A stretch of DNA of 7,330 nucleotides from Bacteroidota bacterium (GTDB lineage Bacteria; Bacteroidota; Bacteroidia; Chitinophagales; UBA2359): positions 290 through 7,619 of the forward strand of contig JAHDGP010000220.1 in assembly GCA_020627525.1 (NCBI GenBank), given 5' to 3'. The notes beneath the pieces are model-generated. The model did not search any database. It was not told the DNA's origin and saw nothing but the letters and a program-made list of their open reading frames with translations. Each line of letters opens with the position of its first letter. Positions within the stretch are counted from its first letter, which is position 1. Position numbers and translations under genes: made by a program. Below, piece by piece: positions 1 through 5,620 of the stretch.

Positions 1-2807
1 TCCAATGCAATATCTGTATTTGTAGCACTTGAGTGCTTAACCAAATTACCTAAACACTCCTTGATTAAATACGAAAAATTTAATTTAAAAACACCATTAA
101 CTTTTATATCTGGAATGTGTTTAGGAAAATTTACTTTATATTGAATTTTATGTCTAAGTAATAATTTATTGGTGTATTCTCTTATGCTGTAAAGTAAGCC
201 TTTCAAACTTTCATCCTTTCCCTCCAGCACACTTATCATAAAACGCATATTTGTCATGCTATCAATGGTCAATTCAGCAATATTATCAAGTGCATCGTTT
301 TTCTTTTCGGGTGATCCAATAATGGCAGCATCACTAATATGCAAAATTTCACTTAAATCATTTCCCAAATTATCATGCAAATCATCTGCCAGTGCTTTGC
401 GTTGATCACTTAAGGCTTCCTGCCTTTCTAATTCTATTTGCTTCTCTTTCAATTTTTGACGATAATATAAGTTTGTAATTCCCCACAACAACAAACTTAC
501 TCCCAATAATATTAATAGTGAAAACCACCATCTTTTATAAATTGGCAATGCTATGTCAAACTCCAAAATTTTAATTTCACTTTCAATGTTATTTGCATTT
601 ATTCCTATTAGTTCCAGTTGATATTTTCCACCAGCAGGCAAAGCGGTAAAGTAGATTTTTTCACCACTTGGAACCACTCTCCAATTATCTTGATAGTTTT
701 TTACTCTGTATCGAAATTTATTGTATTTAGGTAAATTATAATTTAGCACTACTGGTTGCAAACCTATAGAATTTTCACTAAAATCCAATTTTATATTTTC
801 TTTAGAAGTATTATCATCAAATTCATAATCAAATGGTTTATCATTTACCGTAAAACTTTCGATTTGTATTTTAGAATTTACACCTGAAATAGTAACCTGT
901 TTGGGATTAAAATACAACAATCCTTCTGAGCTTCCAAAAGCCAATCTCCCATCAGTCATTTCCAACTTTGAATCATTGTTAAAATTGCCACCTCCAATAC
1001 CGTTTTCCTTTCTAAAAATTTTTAAATCTTTGTTCGTCTCATTGTATCGCCAAAGCCCTTCATTTGTCGTAAACCATAAGTTTTGACTGCCATCTTTCAA
1101 TACTGAATAAACACTATTAGCCCCTACCTCCCATTCATTTTTTAGCACAAAGTGAAAATCGTAATTCCCATCTACATACCCCAATCCATTTGTAGTACCA
1201 AACCATATTTTCCCGCTATTTACACATTCATAAAAACTCAATACATCAGCATTTAGCCCTATGGTTTTCAACGACTTATCGGCTTTGATTAAAACCTGAA
1301 TTGCATCAGCATTAATAGAAGTATATACATCTCCATTTGTACTTTCAAATATTCTGTGATAGCTATTTTTGGGATCTGTAAAATATTTACTTTTCCTAAT
1401 TTCAAATCCATTCTCTCTCTCCGAAATCACTCTAAGTTCTTCAGAGCCACTTACCAAACAAGTACCATCTTTTAAATGATGCATATAATAATAATCACCT
1501 GATTGCAGACTATCGACAATTGTATATTCTCCCTCATCATAAATACAAATCACATCCTTAAACAACAGCCATAATTTTCCATTCCCGCACTTATCAATGT
1601 CGTAAATTCTTCTGTCCGTAATTTTATCGTTTGTAATTTGCAATCGCTTTTTATGCTCGAATCTACCCTCGGTGCTTGCCAACTGATCAATTGAATTTTC
1701 ATTGTTTAAAATGAATAGTTTTTCTTCTATTTGAACTATATCAATTATGCCCTTAAAAGAACTCTTTCCTTTGTTTGAATAAAAATTCAGTTCGCGACAA
1801 TTTTCAAACTTCAAATAATCGACACCAATATTGTGTGGCAACCAAATTCCATTATTATTGTCCTTATAAAATGAGTCAAATATTTGAGCATTTATATCTG
1901 TGTTTTGTTTGTTAAAAAATTTTACAATCTCCTTTTTATCAATGTCAAAAACTTCCAACCCCTTATTAGAGCAAAGTATTAATTGATTTTTGTTTAGAAC
2001 TGAAATTTTATTAAACCTTGTATTATCATGACGATGTAACTTGAAAACATTTTCATAATTTATATTCTGCTCAATTATTCCCATATCGGAGGCAATCCAA
2101 GAAACTGATTCAGATTGTTGAACACCCATTTTCGCCGCAGGGCTACCTATACTAGAAAGGTCATTGTATTCTTTTGTCCAATCCAAATTCGTTTCTGTAT
2201 AAATATCTACTCCTGGTTTGGTCCAAAAACAACCAATTATTTTATCACTCTTTTTCTTTTCACTCTTTTGATAAATAAAACGAACTGCATTTGTTTCAAA
2301 TGGCAATCTATCATACTCGTCTGAAAAAATATTTTTCGAAAAAATATAGTTTCCTGCACGAAACCAAATTTTTTGTTTCATACGATCTAAATAAAACAAA
2401 TGATAATGGTCCTTTAAATAATCATTGTCACTTAAAGGATTTAAGACTTGAAAAGAGGTAAAATCATTGCTTTTTTGATTGTAAGTAACGATTGAATTAT
2501 AGGTTGCAAACCAAATATTTGACAAAGAATCTTCAAAAAAATTGCCTTGAATATAGGAAGCCTTTGGGTCTATTTCAGTGAATGAAAAATCATTGCATTT
2601 ATTTCCATTGCATTTACTTATACCATTACTGGTACTAATCCAAACATAACCCTTGCTATCCTTAAAAATGAAAGAGTGAGAATCTGTATTTGAAATTCCA
2701 TTTTCTTGATTAAACAATTGAAAATTAACACAATTTTCCTGACTACTTAATTTTACTAAACAAACAAGTAGAATGAATAAAAGAAAAAAGAATTTAGTTC
2801 TTATCAT
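1..2807 (-). CDS. Propeller-type sensor histidine kinase (two-component regulator propeller, Y_Y_Y, HisKA_3), C-terminus cut by window edge
   Basis: This is a membrane sensor kinase expected to detect an extracytoplasmic signal and phosphorylate a response regulator. The frame is open from the ATG at 2807 to the left edge (935 codons), and I found no stop in it. Residues 1-21 form a signal peptide (MIRTKFFFLFILLVCLVKLS, then SQ). Residues about 25-635 carry repeated propeller-blade motifs such as VWISTSNGI (54-62), IWFGTTNGL (534-542), LWFTTNEGL (577-585) and GRLAFGSSEGLLYFNP (620-635). A Y_Y_Y domain follows at about 680-740 (YNKFRYRVKNYQDNW). One membrane span lies at about 760-781, then a short charged coiled coil. 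The HisKA_3 H-box is DDLHDNLGNDL with the phospho-acceptor His811. The HATPase N-box CLGNLVKHSS (Asn921) is the last motif visible; the G-boxes lie outside. The H-to-N spacing of 110 residues fits NarX/LytS-like kinases. The start is set by one-base overlap with the upstream gene. Family assignment is firm; the ligand is unknown. Confidence 0.93.
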   Translation of the reverse strand, partial: MIRTKFFFLLFILLVCLVKLSSQENCVNFQLFNQENGISNTDSHSFIFKDSKGYVWISTSNGISKCNGNKCNDFSFTEIDPKASYIQGNFFEDSLSNIWFATYNSIVTYNQKSNDFTSFQVLNPLSDNDYLKDHYHLFYLDRMKQKIWFRAGNYIFSKNIFSDEYDRLPFETNAVRFIYQKSEKKKSDKIIGCFWTKPGVDIYTETNLDWTKEYNDLSSIGSPAAKMGVQQSESVSWIASDMGIIEQNINYENVFKLHRHDNTRFNKISVLNKNQLILCSNKGLEVFDIDKKEIVKFFNKQNTDINAQIFDSFYKDNNNGIWLPHNIGVDYLKFENCRELNFYSNKGKSSFKGIIDIVQIEEKLFILNNENSIDQLASTEGRFEHKKRLQITNDKITDRRIYDIDKCGNGKLWLLFKDVICIYDEGEYTIVDSLQSGDYYYMHHLKDGTCLVSGSEELRVISERENGFEIRKSKYFTDPKNSYHRIFESTNGDVYTSINADAIQVLIKADKSLKTIGLNADVLSFYECVNSGKIWFGTTNGLGYVDGNYDFHFVLKNEWEVGANSVYSVLKDGSQNLWFTTNEGLWRYNETNKDLKIFRKENGIGGGNFNNDSKLEMTDGRLAFGSSEGLLYFNPKQVTISGVNSKIQIESFTVNDKPFDYEFDDNTSKENIKLDFSENSIGLQPVVLNYNLPKYNKFRYRVKNYQDNWRVVPSGEKIYFTALPAGGKYQLELIGINANNIESEIKILEFDIALPIYKRWWFSLLILLGVSLLLWGITNLYYRQKLKEKQIELERQEALSDQRKALADDLHDNLGNDLSEILHISDAAIIGSPEKKNDALDNIAELTIDSMTNMRFMISVLEGKDESLKGLLYSIREYTNKLLLRHKIQYKVNFPKHIPDIKVNGVFKLNFSYLIKECLGNLVKHSSATNTDIAL

Positions 2808-2809
2808 CA
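2805..2809 (-). promoter_or_regulatory. Stop-start overlap TGATG coupling the 264-aa gene to the kinase
   Basis: On the minus strand the stop TGA of the upstream gene (2809-2807) shares its A with the kinase ATG (2807-2805). This arrangement usually means both genes are on one transcript and that ribosomes finishing the first gene re-initiate on the second. It decides the kinase start, because the next residues form a textbook signal peptide. Coupling is inferred; the overlap itself is seen. Confidence 0.8.
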
Positions 2810-3601
2810 ACTATTTTGCTGAACTGTACTGTTAGGTTCTTTTAAGCCTAAATCATTGTTATCAAATTCTTGCATTGTAAATTCAACCCAATTTTTATAT
2901 ATGCCAGATGCGAGTTCCAATAACTCTTTTCTTTCATACTCTTTATCGCCGCCTTTCACTTGCTCTTTTAACAAAGCACTTATTAATGATAAACCAATGG
3001 GGTTTCGCCAATAAGGAGGACAGGGAGAAGCAAAAAGCATTTGTGGATATACATCAATACTCAAAGGGTTTTCTGCATCTGAAAAATCAACTGGTAAGCC
3101 ACCTTCAATTTTAAATGAGAAAAAAGTTCCCATCTCTCTTGGTTGTAAATGTGGCAAACCATTATTTATTTCTGATCCAGAGATTATTATCTCATCTGAA
3201 TAATCACTCAACAACATCATATCCTCTCTAGATATAAATGCCATATCAAACTCTCGATCCAATAAATGTTTTTCATAAAACTCAATCGTTTCCGCTTTAC
3301 CCGCCGAAAACCTGCTTCTTCTTATTGGAATAAGTTCTCCCTCATCTAAGCCAATAAAACTGCTGCCAGTTGAAAATGAAAACAGTGGCTCAATTCCCAG
3401 TTGTAATGATATGTAAATTGGCGTCAAACTAATATCATACGCAGGATTAACAACTGATTCATTGAATCTTGATAGAATTGTTGGAGTAACAATTTTAATG
3501 GCAAAGCCTATTAATTTTGTGTTTAAAGATGCACTCCCATTATCAATTATGTCTCTAATTTTTGCTGATGAGAATTTTTTACCAATGTATACGTTTGCCA
3601 T
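2807..3601 (-). CDS. Unrecognised 264-residue cytoplasmic protein, first gene of the kinase operon
   Basis: I do not recognise this family. The protein starts MANVYIGKKFSSAKIRDIID and shows no signal peptide or convincing membrane span. It is a mixed alpha/beta sequence with a basic patch at about 93-101 (IPIRRSRFS), an acidic stretch around 110-140 (EFYEKHLLDREFD, then EDMMLLSDYSDE), a Pro/Cys-containing segment FASPCPPYWRNP near residue 200, and a charged helical C-terminus (KGGDKEYERKELLELASGIY). The ATG at 3601 follows an A-rich leader (AAAGTAAAAGTAAAG) typical of Bacteroidota translation starts. It overlaps the downstream kinase start by one base, so a role connected to that kinase (partner, modulator or substrate) is a reasonable guess but unproven. 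The reading frame is intact and its composition matches the neighbours, so I believe it is a real gene of unknown function. Confidence 0.8.
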   Translation of the reverse strand: MANVYIGKKFSSAKIRDIIDNGSASLNTKLIGFAIKIVTPTILSRFNESVVNPAYDISLTPIYISLQLGIEPLFSFSTGSSFIGLDEGELIPIRRSRFSAGKAETIEFYEKHLLDREFDMAFISREDMMLLSDYSDEIIISGSEINNGLPHLQPREMGTFFSFKIEGGLPVDFSDAENPLSIDVYPQMLFASPCPPYWRNPIGLSLISALLKEQVKGGDKEYERKELLELASGIYKNWVEFTMQEFDNNDLGLKEPNSTVQQNS

Positions 3602-3819
3602 AACTTTACTTTTACTTTGTTAATTTAAAAACCCTTTCCTGATCTGGAAGTAAAAATCAAAAATCTCAATCTTGGATTAGCACTAGTCGTTAAAAAGCCT
3701 CGCCTTAGCACTGTTAGATTTGCGTTTTTTGCCTTTTAAAAGATAAAAATCATTATAAAATTTTAGTTACAAATTATTCTGAATTGATACTTATGTAAAA
3801 TATTTTTCATTGTAAAATC

Positions 3820-3840
3820 AATGGATTTCACATATCCATT
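3820..3840. repeat. Inverted repeat AATGGAT-N7-ATCCATT
   Basis: A perfect 7-bp inverted repeat with a 7-base spacer. It could be a dyad operator or a weak hairpin. No run of T follows on either strand, so a terminator role is unlikely. In such AT-rich DNA a repeat of this size can arise by chance. Confidence 0.4.
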
Positions 3841-3893
3841 ACTTATATATCTCCAATATGAATATAATAAGAATTATTCGAAATTCCAATAGA

Positions 3894-3911
3894 TGATAAC
3901 CATAGTTATCA
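3894..3911. repeat. Inverted repeat TGATAAC-CATA-GTTATCA
   Basis: A perfect 7-bp dyad with a 4-base centre, about 106 bp upstream of the terC -7 box. The 18-bp size fits a site for a dimeric helix-turn-helix regulator, but no regulator is encoded nearby, so this is only a candidate operator. Confidence 0.4.
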
Positions 3912-4016
3912 AACAATCTTAGTCTGCACGCTCGAAATGGTAAGAATTTGAAAATGTATAACAGAAATCAAGATAAATAAGCAGCTTCTGTCAATTTAAA
4001 ATTTCAAGAAATTACG

Positions 4017-4024
4017 TATTTTTG
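4017..4024 (+). promoter_or_regulatory. Bacteroidota-type -7 promoter box TATTTTTG before the terC-like gene
   Basis: TATTTTTG matches the TAnnTTTG -7 consensus used by the primary sigma factor of Bacteroidota. It lies 18 bases before the ATG at 4043, so the transcript would have a very short leader of roughly 10-13 bases. No good -33 TTTG is visible about 20 bases upstream; that part of the promoter is degenerate. The box contains the TTG at 4022-4024, which therefore should not be a start codon. Confidence 0.6.
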
Positions 4025-4042
4025 CAGCTTAAAATAGCTACC

Positions 4043-4846
4043 ATGTTAGAAACATTGACAATTGACAATATATTTACCCTCGGAATGCTGGTAATGCTCC
4101 AGATCGTACTTGGGTTTGACAACTTATTATACATTTCACTTGAATCGAAAAATGCACCAGCAGATAAGCAAAGCTATGTCCGTAAATTAGGAATAGGTTT
4201 AGCTGTACTCCTTAGGATTGTCCTTTTGATTGCGCTGGTAAAACTGATTGCCTACTTCCAAGATCCAATATTTAGCATTCATCTTGGTGATTTCATTCAT
4301 GGTACATTTAATATCCACAGCCTCATTGTCTTACTCGGTGGCGTTTTCATTCTTTATACTGCATTGAAAGAAATATGGCACATGATGGCGCTTGAAGAAG
4401 ATGGACATGCCCCCCCAAAAAAGAAATCGACCGGAGCTGTAATAGTCATGATTGTAATTATGAACATTGTTTTTTCCTTCGATTCCATTCTAAGTGCAAT
4501 GGCATTGACTGATGTTTTGTGGGTAATGACAACAGCTATTATTATTGGTGGTTTGCTAATGATTTGGTTGGCAGATGGTGTTTCTACCTTTTTGGCTAAA
4601 AATAGAATGTATGAAGTTTTGGGTTTATTCATCCTTTTCTTAGTAGGTGTAATGTTGCTCTCAGAAGGAGGGCACCTGGCACATTTAAAGCTTTTCGGAA
4701 ATCACGTTACGCCAATGAGTAAAACGACCTTCTACTTTGTTATTTTCATTTTAGTGATAGTAGATGTTGTACAAGGAAGATATCAGAAAAAATTGATTGC
4801 AATGAAAGATGCACACGCTGCGGAAAATCATAAACACAATCACTAA
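4043..4846 (+). CDS. TerC-family integral membrane protein (probable metal/manganese transporter)
   Basis: A 267-residue TerC-family protein. Members include tellurite-resistance TerC, E. coli Alx, and Bacillus YceF/YkoY, which have been linked to manganese export and to supplying manganese to secreted enzymes. Seven hydrophobic segments are visible, at about 10-32, 50-72, 92-115, 131-156, 159-185, 190-209 and 229-245. The family's conserved acidic motifs inside helices are present: GFDNLLYIS (24-32) in helix 1, FSFDSILSA (144-152) in helix 4, and WLADGVS (175-181) in helix 5. The Asp residues 26, 147 and 178 are likely metal ligands. A charged loop (EEDGHAPPKKK, 118-128) and a His-rich tail (HAAENHKHNH) could also contact metal. 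The ATG at 4043 is chosen over an in-frame TTG at 4022 because the TTG lies inside the promoter box and MLETLTIDNIFTLG is a natural N-terminus. It seems to be a single-gene unit. The exact substrate cannot be read from sequence. Confidence 0.92.
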   Translation: MLETLTIDNIFTLGMLVMLQIVLGFDNLLYISLESKNAPADKQSYVRKLGIGLAVLLRIVLLIALVKLIAYFQDPIFSIHLGDFIHGTFNIHSLIVLLGGVFILYTALKEIWHMMALEEDGHAPPKKKSTGAVIVMIVIMNIVFSFDSILSAMALTDVLWVMTTAIIIGGLLMIWLADGVSTFLAKNRMYEVLGLFILFLVGVMLLSEGGHLAHLKLFGNHVTPMSKTTFYFVIFILVIVDVVQGRYQKKLIAMKDAHAAENHKHNH

Positions 4847-4851
4847 TTTTC

Positions 4852-4861
4852 GTAGTACTAC
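4852..4861. repeat. Palindrome GTAGTACTAC followed by T5 after the terC-like stop
   Basis: A perfect 10-bp palindrome begins 5 bases after the TAA and is followed by TTTTT. With no spare loop bases it can form only a 3-bp hairpin, so it is a poor intrinsic terminator, though its position makes some role in transcript ending possible. Confidence 0.25.
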
Positions 4862-4892
4862 TTTTTAATAATTGAATTGATGAATTACTTTA

Positions 4893-4909
4893 TTTGGGCG
4901 TTGCCCAAA
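4893..4909. repeat. Perfect hairpin TTTGGGC-GTT-GCCCAAA
   Basis: A 7-bp stem with a 3-base loop, more G+C-rich than its surroundings, 47 bases after the terC-like stop codon. It may be a 3' stabilising or terminating hairpin, but no T-tract follows. The GGGCGTTGCCC core, with GGTCGGGT 24 bases downstream (4933-4940), resembles a GGGCGTT...GGTCGGGC motif pair I recall from intergenic regions of many Bacteroidota. If so, this is a decayed copy; the recollection cannot be checked here. Confidence 0.5.
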
Positions 4910-5076
4910 GTTGCTGAGAAGAGTCAAACTACGGTCGGGTATTAAAATACTTAGCACACTGGAAAATAAATCTTGTCTGTTTTGAATAAATCCGAAATAA
5001 ACTAGCCAAATTCAGACAAAATTTAATTTACCGTAAACTTAGACACAGTTAAATTAAACTTTCAATAATTAATATT

Positions 5077-5577
5077 ATGCCTAAATCTAAAAACAGAAAA
5101 AAGAAAAAAAAGAAACCAATAGATTACAGTAGTCAGAAAAATAGAAAAAATACTTTAGAAAGGAACAATGCTATTCTAAAAAAAAGAATGTTACAAAATG
5201 CTGCTGAATCAAATTTAAAAATTGGAAAATTTAAACATTCAGTTTCAGAGTTAATTCTAGATTACGGAAAGATCTACATTGACGAGTATGAAACAGAAAC
5301 AGAAGTTGCAAAAATTATAGGTTTACTCATTTTCGGCTGGAATATTGGCTCCATTGAGGAAAGTTTAAGGGAGCAAGCTTTATTGAATACGCTAGAAAAA
5401 ATGAACTTAATAGAAATTGAAAGCTTCATTAGAGAATTAGTTGATAGGAAAATAACTTATTATGATGAATACAAATACATTGTTACAGATTATGAGTTAA
5501 GTTTTGGCAGCACTGGAGGTATTAATCTCTCAGTAGCATCAGCACAAGTAGAGGAAAATCAAGAAAAGGATTTGTAA
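5077..5577 (+). CDS. Unrecognised 166-residue protein with polylysine N-terminus
   Basis: I do not recognise this family. The first 13 residues are extremely basic (MPKSKNRKKKKKK), and basic residues continue to about 37 (SSQKNRKNTLERNNAILKKR), suggesting a flexible nucleic-acid-binding or ribosome-associated tail. From about 50 the protein becomes acidic and helical (HSVSELILDYGKIYIDEYET, then EVAKIIGLLIFGWNIGS), with a helical middle (EESLREQALLNTLEKMN) and a C-terminal YYDEYKYIVTDYEL segment followed by a small-residue tail. It has no signal peptide. The only hydrophobic stretch (IIGLLIFGWNIGSI, about 88-101) is short and looks like a buried helix. It ends with tandem stops (TAATAA) and is followed 43 bases later by the Dna2-like frame on the same strand with no obvious promoter between, so the two may be co-transcribed. 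Function unknown. Confidence 0.78.
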   Translation: MPKSKNRKKKKKKPIDYSSQKNRKNTLERNNAILKKRMLQNAAESNLKIGKFKHSVSELILDYGKIYIDEYETETEVAKIIGLLIFGWNIGSIEESLREQALLNTLEKMNLIEIESFIRELVDRKITYYDEYKYIVTDYELSFGSTGGINLSVASAQVEENQEKDL

Positions 5578-5620
5578 TAAAGTACAGAGCTACTGATCAT
5601 TAACCAAAATAATAAATGCC

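Larger units (their letters stand above)
3602..4016. other. Divergent intergenic region with two short inverted repeats
   Basis: This AT-rich stretch separates the leftward kinase operon from the rightward terC-like gene and must carry the leftward promoter. I see no coding frame and no RNA gene in it. Two perfect 7-bp inverted repeats are present (3820-3840 and 3894-3911, listed separately), and TGTAAAAT occurs twice (3794-3801 and 3811-3818). For the leftward unit the best -7 candidate is GATTTTTG on the minus strand near 3655-3662, one mismatch from TAnnTTTG and with no clear -33 box, so I do not call it. Confidence 0.6.
4847..5076. other. Intergenic gap between the terC-like gene and the 166-aa gene
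   Basis: About 230 bp without a coding frame. It holds the palindrome at 4852-4861, the hairpin at 4893-4909, GGTCGGGT at 4933-4940 and a small GTATT-AA-AATAC repeat at 4939-4950. No exact TAnnTTTG box is seen before the ATG at 5077, so the promoter of the next gene is not identified. Confidence 0.55.

Noticed and set aside
901..1086. Plus-strand 61-codon open frame
   Set aside because: It lies antisense within the kinase propeller region, whose minus-strand frame gives clear blade motifs; the plus-strand translation shows no domain.
2115..2324. Plus-strand 69-codon open frame
   Set aside because: Antisense to the kinase gene, with no recognisable features.
2908..3114. Plus-strand 68-codon open frame
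   Set aside because: Antisense shadow of the 264-residue gene.
4022..4042. TTG start for the terC-like gene
   Set aside because: The codon is part of the -7 promoter box, and the ATG at 4043 gives a natural family N-terminus.
4354..4632. Minus-strand 92-codon open frame
   Set aside because: Antisense to the terC-like gene; its hydrophobic look mirrors the membrane segments on the other strand.
4852..4865. Intrinsic terminator at GTAGTACTAC-TTTTT
   Set aside because: The palindrome has no loop, so only a 3-bp stem can form; too weak to call.
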